A DNA stretch of 64,000 nucleotides. Source: an uncultured Saprospiraceae bacterium. Its GTDB lineage: Bacteria; Bacteroidota; Bacteroidia; Chitinophagales; Saprospiraceae. Location of the stretch: the NCBI GenBank assembly GCA_938002665.1, contig CALLAE010000040.1:47157-111156 (forward strand). The letters are read 5' to 3'. The translations under genes were made by a program, and so were the position numbers. Shown piece after piece: positions 8,797 to 18,953 of the stretch (its first letter is position 1; every line of letters begins with the position of its first letter). The notes beneath the pieces were generated by a model. It was given only the letters and a program-made list of their open reading frames with translations. It was not told where the DNA came from and ran no database searches.

Positions 8797-9684
8797 CTAA
8801 TGTGTCTTTCTCTCTCCCACTAATAACTCCACATCCAATACATTTTTCTCGGGCGGAAGTGGGCAGGTAGCGAAATCAGAGAAGGCACAAGGTGGGTTTT
8901 GTAAGAGGTTGAAATCTAGGATGGTTGTCGTCTTTCCTTCACTAGGCTTTTTAGGATATAAAAATCTGCCACCACCATAAGTAGCAGCTCCATTAGTTGC
9001 ATCCCCCAGAATGACGAAGTAATTTTCAGTTCCTTCATCTAGAGCTACTATCGTGTGCTCCTTCCCATTCAGAGTAAAGGTCAACTCAGCCGCCACAGGA
9101 AAATCATTTACATTACCGATGACATTGGTGATAGATACTGTTTCTTCTTTTTCTGGTACAGTCACCTTTGCAGTAACCTTGTAAGTAGGATTAATATCAC
9201 AATAGGGAATGCCTTTAAACTGTAATCGTTGGTCTGCTAGGGTATCCTTTAGACGGATGCCATACTTCTCTCCCCTTTTGATAATATACCAATAGAGTGA
9301 TTTGTGATTAACGACTGTGGGTGGATAACTGACATCCACAACGCCTCCCATATATTCCTTACCCTCGGAACTTACCTGCACACCTTCCACCTTACCAAAG
9401 AACACTTCTCCCCCTTGCAACTGATAGGCACCAATGGTCTCCGTTTCTATCCTTGGAAAAATAATTTTATTATCCTCTGCCGCTCCTATAGTATTGACGC
9501 CGTCGCTCAGCCAGTGTAAGTCGATAACAGAGAGCCATCCCTCAGGCTTTCTAAGTTCTGTGACTCTTTCAGCACGTGCGGCCTCTACAGCTTTTACATA
9601 ATCAGCCAATTCCTCTTGTGAGAGGTTTACCTTCTTGTTGCATGAAGCAAAAAGCAGTGCTAGTATCAGGAGGAGCATTCTCAT
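8797..9684 (-). CDS. DUF1684 family lipoprotein
   Basis: The 295-residue protein begins with a lipoprotein signal (hydrophobic stretch then LFASC, lipidated Cys15). The body matches DUF1684: an N-terminal helix with R-x-E-R-x-x-x-L-R-x-P-x-G-W-L-S-V and L-x-W-L, then beta-rich segments, and near the C-terminus a motif with GG-R-(F)-L-Y-P-(K)-K-P followed by DFN-x-(L)-x-NPPCAFSDFATCPLPP. The family is common in Bacteroidota and its activity is uncharacterised. The start ATG overlaps the alaS stop in an ATGA arrangement, so translation is probably coupled to alaS. It is likely membrane-anchored, facing the periplasm. Confidence 0.88.
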   Translation of the reverse strand: MRMLLLILALLFASCNKKVNLSQEELADYVKAVEAARAERVTELRKPEGWLSVIDLHWLSDGVNTIGAAEDNKIIFPRIETETIGAYQLQGGEVFFGKVEGVQVSSEGKEYMGGVVDVSYPPTVVNHKSLYWYIIKRGEKYGIRLKDTLADQRLQFKGIPYCDINPTYKVTAKVTVPEKEETVSITNVIGNVNDFPVAAELTFTLNGKEHTIVALDEGTENYFVILGDATNGAATYGGGRFLYPKKPSEGKTTTILDFNLLQNPPCAFSDFATCPLPPEKNVLDVELLVGERKTH

Positions 9685-12305
9685 ATCAGCAGTCCTTTGA
9701 TTTTAGCTAGAGCAGCTGGGATACCTTCTGACTTACTTCCGCCTGCTGTTGCAAAAAATGCTTGTCCACCACCTCCGCCATTGATTTCCTTAGCGACCTC
9801 TCTCACTATATTTCCAGCATTCCACCCCTTACTCTCTACTAGGCTTTTGCTGATCATGATCATGAGCTGTGGTTTGCCATTAGATTCTAGACCTAAGGCA
9901 TAGACGCCAGCACCCATCTCTTTCTCTAGACCGAAGAGTAAGGACTTAGCAGCCTTACTATCGCCTAGTTCTATCTGCTCAGATAAGAAATTGTAACCAT
10001 CCTCGGAAGCTATCTTATCCTTTAGCGTTCCCTTTATATCGCCTACTTTCTCACTTTGTAATTTTTCTATTTGCTTTTTCAGTGCTTTATTCTCGTCTAT
10101 TAGTTCATTGACTGAGCTTGCGATATCCTTAGGATTCTTAAAGAGCGCGGCAATACTGGAAAGCTCTGCTAGTTTGTCAGAGTAATACTGCTCAGTTGCT
10201 AGAGAGGTGATGGCCGTAATTCTTCTCACACCTGCAGCTATCCCCGTCTCAGAAACTATTTTGAAATGACCTATCTGTCCTGTATGATTTACATGACAGC
10301 CTCCACACAACTCTCTAGAATAGTCTTTATCAAAGGTTATCATCCGTACTGAGTCCCCGTACTTTTCTCCAAAGAGCATCATCGCACCGGCAGCCTTCGC
10401 CTCATCTATCGGCATGGCTCTATTTTCTTCCAGTGGGATATTGGCTCTGATTTTTTCGTTGACTATCTGCTCTACTTCTTTGATCTGTTCCTCAGTCATT
10501 TTTTCAAAGTGGGAAAAATCAAATCGCAATAAATCTTTCTTCACCAGTGAGCCTTTCTGCTGCACATGGGTGCCTAGTACCGAGCGCAGAGCAGCATGCA
10601 TGAGATGGGTCGCCGTGTGATTATTTTCTGTCAGGGATCTGTCATCACTTTTTATCTGTGCAGAAATTGTATCACTAATATTTTCTGGTATCGTATCTAT
10701 GTAGTGGATGATGACATTATTTTCCTTTTTGGTATCCAGAACTTTTATCTCTTTAGTACCGACCATCAAGGTACCCGTATCGCCTACTTGGCCACCACCC
10801 TCAGGATAGAAAGGTGTCTTGTCTAGGATCAATTGATTGAAAGCAGTGCCCTTTTCTTTTATAACTCTGTACTTCAGTGCACTGATGTTGTCAGCCGTAT
10901 GCTCTTCATAACCGACAAACTCTGTTTCTGTGCCTTCTTTCACTACTACCCAATCTCCTACTTCTTTAGATGCGTCTTCTCTACCTCTTCTCTTCTGCTC
11001 TGCTAGCGCTGCTTCAAAACCTTTCTCATCTACCCTCCAGCCTTTCTCTTCCGCAACCAGTCTAGTAAGGTCAAAAGGAAAACCGTAAGTATCATACAAC
11101 TCAAAGGCATCTCTTCCACTCAGCGTACCATCATCTATTTTCAAGGCATCCAGCCGCTTAAGCCCATCCTCTAGTGTTCTCAAAAAAGATTTTTCTTCTT
11201 CCAAAATTACTTTGGTCACAAAAGCTTCCTGAGCTTTGAGATCAGGGAAGATATCAGCAAACTGATCTGCCAACATCGGCGTCAAGGTATGGAAGAAAGG
11301 CTCTTTGATATTGAGAAAAGAATAAATGTACCTGACTGCTCTCCTGAGAATTCTTCTGATCACATAGCCTGCACCTGTATTACTAGGCAACTCTCCGTCT
11401 GCAATGGTAAAGGCAACTGCTCTGATATGATCAGTCACTACCCTCATCGCAATATCAGTCATGTGGTCACCGCTATAATCCCCGGTATACTTGATTCCAG
11501 TTTTTTCTTCTAGATACTCGATATAAGGCGTAAAGAGGTCAGAATCATAATTAGCTGTCTTATTCTGGATAATCATACAGAGCCGCTCAAAACCCATTCC
11601 TGTATCTATATGCTTAGCAGGAAGTGTTTCTAACTGGCCGTCCGCCTTTCTGTTGTATTGTATAAAGACCAGATTCCAGATCTCTATCACCATGGGATCA
11701 TCCATATTGACCAAGTCCTTGCCTGGGTTGGCTGCCCGCTCTGCTTCAGACCGCATATCAAAGTGGATCTCACTACATGGACCACAAGGACCAGTATCAC
11801 CCATCTCCCAGAAGTTATCCTTCTTATCGAAGTATAGAATTCTCTCTTGAGGCACATACTTCTTCCAGAAGTTCACCGCTTCTTCATCTGCCCCAGTCCC
11901 ATCTATCTTATCGCCTTCAAAGACAGTTATATATATTCGTTCCTTTTCGAGACCGTAGACATTAGTCAATAGATCCCATGCATACTCTATAGCTTCTTCT
12001 TTAAAGTAATCACCGAAAGACCAGTTGCCTAGCATTTCGAACATGGTATGGTGGTAAGAATCTCTACCGACTTCCTCTAAGTCATTATGCTTACCCGAGA
12101 CACGGAGGCACTTTTGAGTATCCCCTACTCTGGTGTCCTTGGCGATCTGATGTCCCAGAAAGAAATCCTTGAACTGATTCATCCCTGCATTAGTAAACAT
12201 CAAGGTAGGGTCATCCTTTACCACTATAGGTGCTGAAGGAACTATAGCATGGCCTTTGGATTCGAAATACTCCAAAAACTTACTTCTTATCTCTGCTGAC
12301 TTCAT
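9681..12305 (-). CDS. alaS: Alanine--tRNA ligase
   Basis: AlaRS charges tRNA-Ala in the cytoplasm. The 874-residue length is standard. The N-terminal catalytic domain starts with S-A-E-I-R-S-K-F-L-E-Y-F and contains the TNAGMNQFKD and GxGFER motifs. The editing domain has the zinc ligands His563 and His567 (HTATH) and Cys667 and His671 (CGGCH). The C-terminal C-Ala domain has the glycine-rich GGGGGGQAF segment near residue 845. The gene is followed by the overlapping DUF1684 lipoprotein gene and is divergent from an M23 peptidase gene, a neighbourhood often seen in Bacteroidota. Confidence 0.97.
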   Translation of the reverse strand: MKSAEIRSKFLEYFESKGHAIVPSAPIVVKDDPTLMFTNAGMNQFKDFFLGHQIAKDTRVGDTQKCLRVSGKHNDLEEVGRDSYHHTMFEMLGNWSFGDYFKEEAIEYAWDLLTNVYGLEKERIYITVFEGDKIDGTGADEEAVNFWKKYVPQERILYFDKKDNFWEMGDTGPCGPCSEIHFDMRSEAERAANPGKDLVNMDDPMVIEIWNLVFIQYNRKADGQLETLPAKHIDTGMGFERLCMIIQNKTANYDSDLFTPYIEYLEEKTGIKYTGDYSGDHMTDIAMRVVTDHIRAVAFTIADGELPSNTGAGYVIRRILRRAVRYIYSFLNIKEPFFHTLTPMLADQFADIFPDLKAQEAFVTKVILEEEKSFLRTLEDGLKRLDALKIDDGTLSGRDAFELYDTYGFPFDLTRLVAEEKGWRVDEKGFEAALAEQKRRGREDASKEVGDWVVVKEGTETEFVGYEEHTADNISALKYRVIKEKGTAFNQLILDKTPFYPEGGGQVGDTGTLMVGTKEIKVLDTKKENNVIIHYIDTIPENISDTISAQIKSDDRSLTENNHTATHLMHAALRSVLGTHVQQKGSLVKKDLLRFDFSHFEKMTEEQIKEVEQIVNEKIRANIPLEENRAMPIDEAKAAGAMMLFGEKYGDSVRMITFDKDYSRELCGGCHVNHTGQIGHFKIVSETGIAAGVRRITAITSLATEQYYSDKLAELSSIAALFKNPKDIASSVNELIDENKALKKQIEKLQSEKVGDIKGTLKDKIASEDGYNFLSEQIELGDSKAAKSLLFGLEKEMGAGVYALGLESNGKPQLMIMISKSLVESKGWNAGNIVREVAKEINGGGGGQAFFATAGGSKSEGIPAALAKIKGLLI

Positions 12306-12563
12306 TATTTTACTTGACCTAATATTATATTAAATAATTATTATATATTTATATTACTACAAATCAATAGATTATACGTGTTTAAACTAATGATTTCCTT
12401 TAGTTAATACATAGATTAAAATCCTATATGAAAGATTTTAATGAGACAAAAATTATGATTTTCACTTATTGAAACCTATTTTCGTCAGCGCAAAGAATCC
12501 ACCCGTGAGTATATCCTCTTTAACGTTAGTCAAAACTACTAATTCTAATATTGCTTAATTAGC

Positions 12564-13547
12564 ATGCGAAGAGAGAAATACGTATTTAATAAGAGTACCC
12601 TCCAATACGAGAAAGAACACAAAACCCTAAAGCAAAAGGTAACTAAAGTAATAGGCTTTACAGCCATAGTGCTTCTTTGCTCCCTAGGTCTTTATACAGC
12701 AGCATATACAGTTATTCCTACGCCGAAAGAATTATCTATGAAACGGGAGATGGGTCAGATGGAGTACCAATTTGCGACCCTTAGTTCTGATTTTGAAAAG
12801 ATATCCAGCAAACTAGAAAACCTTCAGACCAAAGATGCTGAAGTGCACAGAATGATCTTCGGTATAGATCCTATAGACGAGTCTATATGGGATGGTGGTA
12901 CAGGAGGTAGCGAAGCAGATCAATACTTTACCTCAGTAACTAACTCAGAGCAATACATCTCTGATGCTAAAGAAAAGGTCAACAAACTAGAATACAAACT
13001 AGAGTTACAGCGTAGCTCACTCGATACCATCTTTGCACTTGCTAAGCAAAGAGAAGAAAAACTAGCTTCTATCCCATCTATCAAGCCTGTACAAGAAGAC
13101 AGACTGAAAAGAAAGATGAGACACATGTCTGGTTATGGGCTTAGAATACATCCTGTCCATAAAGTGAACAAGTTTCACAAAGGCATAGACTTTACAGCAC
13201 CTAGAGGTACTGCTATCCAGGCTACTGGTAAAGGCGTTGTGAAAAGAGTACAAAAAAGAAAAATAGGCTATGGTAACAATGTTCTTATAGATCATGGTTT
13301 TGGTTACACCACTATGTATGCACATATGGACGAGATCAGTGTGAAGAAAGGAGATAAGGTTACTAAAGGCCAGCAAATAGGAACGATAGGAAGTACAGGA
13401 ACTTCTACTGCTCCGCACCTACATTACGAAGTAAGAATAAATGATAGACCTGTCAATCCTATAGACTACTGTATGGATGGCTTGTCGCCAGAAGAATACC
13501 AAGAACTAGTTACAAGAGCCGCTGCTGCAAATCAGTCCTTTGACTAG
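12564..13547 (+). CDS. M23 family metallopeptidase, membrane-anchored murein hydrolase
   Basis: This protein is predicted to cut peptidoglycan cross-links or to act as a regulator of cell-wall turnover. A cytoplasmic head (1-28) precedes a single transmembrane helix (about 29-49), a periplasmic coiled-coil region (about 60-175) and the M23 (lysostaphin-type) domain (about 185-310). The zinc-site motifs are intact: His205 and Asp209 in HKGID, and His285/His287 in HLH. The length of 327 residues fits the family version found beside alaS in many Bacteroidota. No Shine-Dalgarno sequence is visible before ATG 12564. A terminator follows at 13618. Confidence 0.92.
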   Translation: MRREKYVFNKSTLQYEKEHKTLKQKVTKVIGFTAIVLLCSLGLYTAAYTVIPTPKELSMKREMGQMEYQFATLSSDFEKISSKLENLQTKDAEVHRMIFGIDPIDESIWDGGTGGSEADQYFTSVTNSEQYISDAKEKVNKLEYKLELQRSSLDTIFALAKQREEKLASIPSIKPVQEDRLKRKMRHMSGYGLRIHPVHKVNKFHKGIDFTAPRGTAIQATGKGVVKRVQKRKIGYGNNVLIDHGFGYTTMYAHMDEISVKKGDKVTKGQQIGTIGSTGTSTAPHLHYEVRINDRPVNPIDYCMDGLSPEEYQELVTRAAAANQSFD

Positions 13548-13617
13548 TCTAAAATAAACCACTAACCAACTTATCGTTATATTCTAGTACTAGCAAGAAT
13601 ATAATAACCAAAACTCT

Positions 13618-13650
13618 AGCCATTCGCTCTCCCAAGTGAATGGCTTTTTT
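13618..13650 (+). terminator. Rho-independent terminator after the M23 gene
   Basis: Arms AGCCATTC (13618-13625) and GAATGGCT (13638-13645) form an 8-bp stem with a 12-base loop, followed by TTTTTT. It lies between convergent genes and may also serve the minus-strand PQQ-propeller gene, although the minus-strand tail is less T-rich. Confidence 0.85.
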
Positions 13651-13654
13651 CTTG

Positions 13655-14875
13655 CTATAACTCAAAATCATACACCAGCAAAGACCTATGATCAGCAGTG
13701 TACACGAGTCCTGTCTCAGCATCTACAGCGACTGCTCTATCGAAAGTCCACTCTTTATCTTCATCTCGGAAGGGTGCCAGTTCATTACGGAGTATCTCTC
13801 CTGTGAGGGCATCTATCACCATTATTCTATTCGTCGCACCTACCGTAACCGAGGAAAGATAGCACTTACCGTCATGATAGGCGATCTTACTTGGAGATCC
13901 TCCAGTAGTCGTATGCACTATTTCTTCTCCAGTGTGCACATCTAGTCCCACAAAAAACTGACTTGCATTATTACCATATACGATGCCCTCCGCTGCTGTC
14001 AGCTTATTATTGATTACAAAACTATTCCCATACCACTTCCACCACTCTAGAGAGCCGTCCTCTACATTATAAGAATAAATGGCATCGTTACCCAAGAGTA
14101 TCTGTCCATCCTCGAAGGAGGGCTGAGCTCCTGGAATTCCACTCAATGGAAATTTTATTGGTATAGTATCAGAAGTCCACTCAAGCCTGTCATCAGTAAG
14201 ATTATAGAGATTAAGCCAGTTAATCTCAATGTGAGGAGAGGTTCCCCATTTCCCACTCAGAAAAGTAATATAGTCTTTACCATCCCAATAAAAAGGTAAT
14301 GGAGCTCCTAATGAGACATATAAGCTATCGTCTTTTACTATATCGTAAATTGAATTCCAATTACCTTCAGAAATAACAGTAGCCACTATCGATTTATGAA
14401 CTTGCCACTCCTGAGTCCTTATAGTAGAAATATTTTTTTCATGGCCAAAAATGATGGAAGCTCCAGATTCAACAGATCTATTTTTCCATAGTGTTTCACC
14501 AGTATTTATATCTATGCCATATGAAAGGTTAGAATGAGCTATGGCAAGAATTCCTTGATAAACATGGCTGACAAATCCAAAGCCCCTAGCAGGTATGCCA
14601 AATTCATCCATAGCTTCCTGCCATCTCCAGATAAGTTCCATAGAATGTTTATCATAACAAATTATCCATCCTTCTTTTGTATCAAAATTTGTAATCAGAT
14701 ACATCACCTTATCTTCCCAGATCAGTGGTGTTTCTACAAGACAATAAGCACCATTATCCAAGGATAAGGTATCCTTGAGATAAGGAATCGAAACTGTTAC
14801 ATCAGATGGTCCTTCATTCATCGCACAAGACGTTAACAAAACTCCAACTACCAGTAAAGAAAAAATATATTTCAT
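13655..14875 (-). CDS. PQQ-like beta-propeller lipoprotein
   Basis: The chosen start at 14875 gives a lipoprotein signal (MKYIFSLLVVGVLLTSC, Cys17). The frame is open a further 56 codons upstream to 15043, but that would overlap the neighbouring gene and hide the signal. The 406-residue product has repeated blade-like units such as 'NTGETLWKN', 'EDGSLEWWKW', 'HTGEEIV' and 'LTGEILRN', typical of PQQ-like/quinoprotein propellers that usually act as scaffolds. Cofactor binding cannot be inferred. It is probably anchored in the outer membrane or facing the periplasm. Confidence 0.8.
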   Translation of the reverse strand: MKYIFSLLVVGVLLTSCAMNEGPSDVTVSIPYLKDTLSLDNGAYCLVETPLIWEDKVMYLITNFDTKEGWIICYDKHSMELIWRWQEAMDEFGIPARGFGFVSHVYQGILAIAHSNLSYGIDINTGETLWKNRSVESGASIIFGHEKNISTIRTQEWQVHKSIVATVISEGNWNSIYDIVKDDSLYVSLGAPLPFYWDGKDYITFLSGKWGTSPHIEINWLNLYNLTDDRLEWTSDTIPIKFPLSGIPGAQPSFEDGQILLGNDAIYSYNVEDGSLEWWKWYGNSFVINNKLTAAEGIVYGNNASQFFVGLDVHTGEEIVHTTTGGSPSKIAYHDGKCYLSSVTVGATNRIMVIDALTGEILRNELAPFRDEDKEWTFDRAVAVDAETGLVYTADHRSLLVYDFEL

Positions 14876-14888
14876 ATATAGAAGATTT

Positions 14889-14912
14889 AGTCTGTGCCCG
14901 AGGACACAGACT
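14889..14912 (-). repeat. Hairpin between two minus-strand genes
   Basis: Perfect 8-base arms AGTCTGTG (14889-14896) and CACAGACT (14905-14912) surround an 8-base loop. It sits just downstream of the minus-strand gene ending at 14928. No T-run follows on that strand, so it may be a transcript-stabilising hairpin or a weak terminator. Confidence 0.5.
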
Positions 14913-14927
14913 ATTATTGCGTAATAA

Positions 14928-15806
14928 TTAAAAATCACAATGTTGAATTTCGAAAACTGAATTAAGGCCACTCGTCTCTTGAAAAGCACTATTAATTCTA
15001 TCCCACACCTCTCTATTACTTTGCTCGCCAAAATGAGTAACATTATCTACTAGATCAGTTCTATCAGCGCCAGTCAGTTGCTGGCTAGCCACAGTAACCA
15101 CACCATCATTTGGTATGTTAGGTAGAAAAGTAATTACAGGTTTTTGGATTGTCGTCGTTCCGCCAGTGGGTATATCTGTACAAGGATCATTATTCATATC
15201 TAAGCAAATACCATTTAGACATCTTTTACTTTCCTGAGGTCCTCCTCCAGAAAAGCAATCTTGATCGGTAATACATTGCTCATTAGCAGGAAGTTGTATT
15301 TCCACTATTTCGAATGATTGTACTGCTCCTCCAGCGCCAATTACTTCATGCCAACCATTCTCACTAGTTGCCAACCAATTAGCAGCTTCTCCAACTTCTG
15401 TTGATGCATCTAAGAATAGTGTACTTATGCCACCATTTGCCCAAGTACCAGGATTGTACCATTTCGGAGCTAAAATGCTACTTACCGATAAGAAAAAATC
15501 TGACAATCCATCCAATCCTAGTTCTGCCACTTGCATTATTTCAGGTATAGGCTTATCTTCTAGCATAGCAATTAAACTCGGATCTATGCCTTCTCTATTT
15601 GTGATTCCTTCTTGTATCAGATTCCAATGTACCGGAGAAGCAGCTTCGCCTGTAATCGCAACTGAAGGCAAGGTGCTAGGAGGAAGTTGTGATCCTGCTC
15701 CACCTACCTCAAGTTCTGTTATAGATTGTCCTGATGCTCCAAAAAAACCATTCATTATTCCTTCATTGTTGAGAACATAATACCGCGGATAGAGAACTTG
15801 TTTCAA
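14928..15806 (-). CDS. Lipase/esterase-like protein remnant, probably 5'-truncated
   Basis: The frame starts after an in-frame TAA at 15807-15809. The first possible start is TTG 15806, and the first ATG is at 15755. Neither gives a signal peptide, although the content looks extracellular, with an EGF-like Cys cluster around residues 183-208. The C-terminal part with P-N-D-G-V-V-T-x-x-S-Q and, about 25 residues later, T-H-F resembles the acid and histidine region of PGAP1-/lipase-like alpha/beta hydrolases. No GxSxG nucleophile motif precedes it. I infer that the N-terminal half, including the nucleophile, is missing; it could instead be an unrelated small protein. No function should be assumed. 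Confidence 0.5.
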   Translation of the reverse strand: MKQVLYPRYYVLNNEGIMNGFFGASGQSITELEVGGAGSQLPPSTLPSVAITGEAASPVHWNLIQEGITNREGIDPSLIAMLEDKPIPEIMQVAELGLDGLSDFFLSVSSILAPKWYNPGTWANGGISTLFLDASTEVGEAANWLATSENGWHEVIGAGGAVQSFEIVEIQLPANEQCITDQDCFSGGGPQESKRCLNGICLDMNNDPCTDIPTGGTTTIQKPVITFLPNIPNDGVVTVASQQLTGADRTDLVDNVTHFGEQSNREVWDRINSAFQETSGLNSVFEIQHCDF

Positions 15807-15892
15807 TTACTCTCTCCAAAATACAAATTATGTTCTTCCAAAAGTAAAAGATGTTCATTTCCTAAAATTTCATAACTGAGATGAAAATCTGG

Positions 15893-18691
15893 CTATCGAC
15901 TCACAACAAATTTCTGCACCTCATCTCCTACACTTATAAAATACAATCCAGAAGGTAGTAGGCTCACCCTAATGCTCTGAACCTCACCCTCTACCTTACC
16001 TTGTTGTACCAGCTTCCCAGTTGCGCTGTGGATAGTATATTCTAAATCTGAATACTCTTTATTCAAAACAACGTAGATGTAATCTGTGGTAGGGTTAGGA
16101 AATATTAGCAGACTAGAGTCTACATTTGGATCTGCAACTCCTGAACTAGGGATTTCGGACACCATTGTATTCAGAGTCGTATTAGTCACAATAGCTGGGT
16201 TGTTATCAAAATAGATATGTGCTGTATTTTCTATAGCCGTAAATTCTTCCAAGTCAGAACGTGGACTTATCGTGTAACTCAGAAAGCCATGACTTTCAGG
16301 TTCGTTATGCACTGAGTCAGGCAAGAAGATATTATCAAAAACAAACTGAACAGCATTCTCCTCCAATTTTATCTCCGTCACACGATGGCTCGCTCCAATA
16401 AAATGAAAAGTACTGAGATCAAGATTAGAATCTAGGGTATCAGTTATAGAAACATCCTGCGCAAAATAGTTGCCTGTATTCTGAAAGCGTATGGTATACT
16501 GCAGCGTCTCTTCTTCAAACAAAGTGTAGTTCTCGTCTTGCACTCCAGCAGGATGCACTTGCTTGTCATTTGGGTCATAGGCACATAGGAATTCTCTCTC
16601 GTAAGATTGTGTCTCACCGACATAGCTCTCACCCTGAGCATTGGTATATTCTGAATTTAAAGCATACTCATAAAAATTTCCAAGCGGAATCTCATCTATG
16701 CCAGGCGCTAGATATTCAAGTTCTATTTCTATCCTTTGTCCAGGCAACATATTTTCTAGTTCAAAGCTGAGCTCCGTCCCGGTCATAGAAGCAAAGGGCC
16801 AAGAGGCACTGATAAAATCTCCAAAGCCCGTATAATATAGAACCACATCTAGTGTCGTAGTCCCCGTGTTCTCTACAATGAGGAGCACTTTATATCTGGT
16901 TTCACAGATAGCCAATTCATCTAAGAGATAGGTCTGCAGTCCATCTATAGTTTCGGTAGGATAGATGCCTATTTTCTGCACCTCTGAAGGAAGGTCATTA
17001 CTATCTATTTGTATAACATCAGTTGTGGTATTTTCCCAAAATTCAGCCGGAGTATATTTCAATTCATTGATGCCGGGAAATGGATAATAGAAAATCAGAC
17101 CTTCAGAATTAGGGAATAATGTATAGCGATCATTAATGACCAATTCTCCGAGAGTGAGGGCAAGCTCATCATCATCTATTCCATTTTGGTTTTCATCATA
17201 GAAGACTTTTAGCTGTACACCATTTCCGCAAGCATTCTCTACTTTTTCCTCGGAATCACAGTTAGGACCATTAGAACTTATATCTATGATAGAAGCCGCA
17301 TTAGAGATGGTGTTACAGATGGATGGGATATTACAAGCTGTCAACATTGGATTCTCTACTATCCACAAAAAATTATAGGCATAAAATAACGAACCTAGAC
17401 CAAGCACACTTGTAAGCTCTGGGTTCTTGAATATATTCAATGAGGGTGAAATAAAAGCTGAACCAGAAGTCTCTACACTGATGAGAGCATCTATCTCTTG
17501 AAGAACCTTGTTATCTGTGATGGATACATTTATGCCTATGTGCTTGAGATTATTTAAGCCATCAAAATTCAAGAGATTCTCATTAGAACTAATTCTAAGA
17601 CCATTGGCTAAATAGCACAAGTTGTCCAAGCCCTCCAGATCAGTAAGGCCTGACATATTTTCTACAGTCAGGCCAGCCATTGTATCTACAAGACTAAAGG
17701 TTTTCATATCCCTAATAAGAGGACAATTAGTTAAATTGACATTACTGTAATTATCTAACAAGGTTAACTGATCAAGGTCGACGAGCTGAGCATTATTTTC
17801 TAATCTCAGCGAGAGCTTTTCAGTATTAAATTCTATTCCATCCAAAGAAGAGAGCGAACAATCAGCTACGCTGAAATAATTGAGCTGACAGTCTACTCCT
17901 GCTAGTTCTGCTAAATCAGTCATGCCAGAAAGATTATACAAAGAGAAATTCCCTGCTATTTTTCTTAAAGAACGGAAGGCGCTCAGATCTACTAATTTAT
18001 CTGTTCCACTAATGCTTAAGTTTTTTGTTGTCTCTTCAATATTTTCTACAAATGAAATATCATCTTGCCATAGCAACAAAGTACCCACAGAGCTAAGAGA
18101 TGATAGAAAAGCTAACTCCTCTAGTTTAGGATTTTTAGTCACATCTAAGTGTACTAACTCAGCTCCTACAACTAAAGGTGCGATCGACTTTAAGACAGGG
18201 TTATTTCCTAGAGTTAAAAAATCCTCTACCTCCAAGCCTCCTATCTGACTCAGGTCTACCAGATTAGAACAACTATAGATTCTTAAGCCATTTACCTTTT
18301 TTAGATTTCCTAGACCTTCTAAATTTATGATAGCATCTACTTCAGATAGATTTAGATATTCTACAGTCTCCAAATTCTCAAGACCCCTAAAAGAACTAAG
18401 CATAGTAGGAATAGAATCATCATTGCTAGGTTCAAAGCGCTCGAAGCTTAAGTATTGGATTTCAACAATGTTTTTCAGAGCATCAAGATTATCTATCGGC
18501 GCACCCTGATCAGTTATGTCTATGTAGAAGATCAGGTCATGGTTCTCTAGTGAGGTGCAGTTAGGGTAACTACTCAGAAAAAAATCTACCTGATCTTGTG
18601 ATTTAAAATAATATTCATCTTCTGGCGGACATTGCCCATAGATGATAACTGAGAAAAGAGTGAAAAATAATAATGGAAGTAGATTTTTCAT
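15893..18691 (-). CDS. Leucine-rich-repeat surface protein with DUF7619-like domain and T9SS sorting domain
   Basis: A signal peptide (1-19, ending IIYGQ) is followed by about 18 leucine-rich/receptor-L-domain-like repeats (about residues 60-480) of the form 'L-x-x-L-x-x-(V/L)-x-x-L-x-(I/L)-x-x-(N/S)-x-x-L'. A connecting region with calcium-site-like DENQNGIDDDE follows. Near 705-850 is the DPNDK-start domain ('YTIRFQNTGN', 'ITDTLD', 'IYFDNNPAIVTN') of the DUF7619/conserved-repeat type. The final 75 residues (FPNPTTDYI to KFVVSR) are a type A T9SS sorting domain. The 932-residue protein is expected on the cell surface or released. The function is probably adhesion or binding, by inference from architecture only. 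Confidence 0.85.
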   Translation of the reverse strand: MKNLLPLLFFTLFSVIIYGQCPPEDEYYFKSQDQVDFFLSSYPNCTSLENHDLIFYIDITDQGAPIDNLDALKNIVEIQYLSFERFEPSNDDSIPTMLSSFRGLENLETVEYLNLSEVDAIINLEGLGNLKKVNGLRIYSCSNLVDLSQIGGLEVEDFLTLGNNPVLKSIAPLVVGAELVHLDVTKNPKLEELAFLSSLSSVGTLLLWQDDISFVENIEETTKNLSISGTDKLVDLSAFRSLRKIAGNFSLYNLSGMTDLAELAGVDCQLNYFSVADCSLSSLDGIEFNTEKLSLRLENNAQLVDLDQLTLLDNYSNVNLTNCPLIRDMKTFSLVDTMAGLTVENMSGLTDLEGLDNLCYLANGLRISSNENLLNFDGLNNLKHIGINVSITDNKVLQEIDALISVETSGSAFISPSLNIFKNPELTSVLGLGSLFYAYNFLWIVENPMLTACNIPSICNTISNAASIIDISSNGPNCDSEEKVENACGNGVQLKVFYDENQNGIDDDELALTLGELVINDRYTLFPNSEGLIFYYPFPGINELKYTPAEFWENTTTDVIQIDSNDLPSEVQKIGIYPTETIDGLQTYLLDELAICETRYKVLLIVENTGTTTLDVVLYYTGFGDFISASWPFASMTGTELSFELENMLPGQRIEIELEYLAPGIDEIPLGNFYEYALNSEYTNAQGESYVGETQSYEREFLCAYDPNDKQVHPAGVQDENYTLFEEETLQYTIRFQNTGNYFAQDVSITDTLDSNLDLSTFHFIGASHRVTEIKLEENAVQFVFDNIFLPDSVHNEPESHGFLSYTISPRSDLEEFTAIENTAHIYFDNNPAIVTNTTLNTMVSEIPSSGVADPNVDSSLLIFPNPTTDYIYVVLNKEYSDLEYTIHSATGKLVQQGKVEGEVQSIRVSLLPSGLYFISVGDEVQKFVVSR

Positions 18692-18915
18692 ATTGATTGA
18701 TTTGGCTAATCCACCTTTGGATCTTGAAAACTAGATACTCTAACTCTAGTGAATTGTTGCCTGCCTAGAGAAAATATATCTCTATGCCCTTTGACAGAGT
18801 GATTTTCTCTATCATATTACGAACATATATAATACGATGAACATTCTTCAGTGCGATAGGGTTTAATACTAGTCATTACAATGATTTGAAGCTCTTTTGT
18901 GTAGCCTTAATAGTC

Positions 18916-18923
18916 TATATTTG
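18916..18923 (+). promoter_or_regulatory. Bacteroidota-type -7 box upstream of iscS
   Basis: TATATTTG matches TAnnTTTG exactly, with TTTTG at 18895-18899 as a possible -33 element (spacer 16, slightly short). The predicted transcription start lies about 25 bases upstream of ATG 18954. Confidence 0.55.
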
Positions 18924-18953
18924 CAGCCTGAAAACGAATGTTTAAGCATAATT

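Noticed and set aside
14875..15043. Longer N-terminus for the PQQ-propeller lipoprotein (start at 15043)
   Set aside because: It would overlap the neighbouring gene by over 100 bases and destroy a clear lipoprotein signal at 14875.
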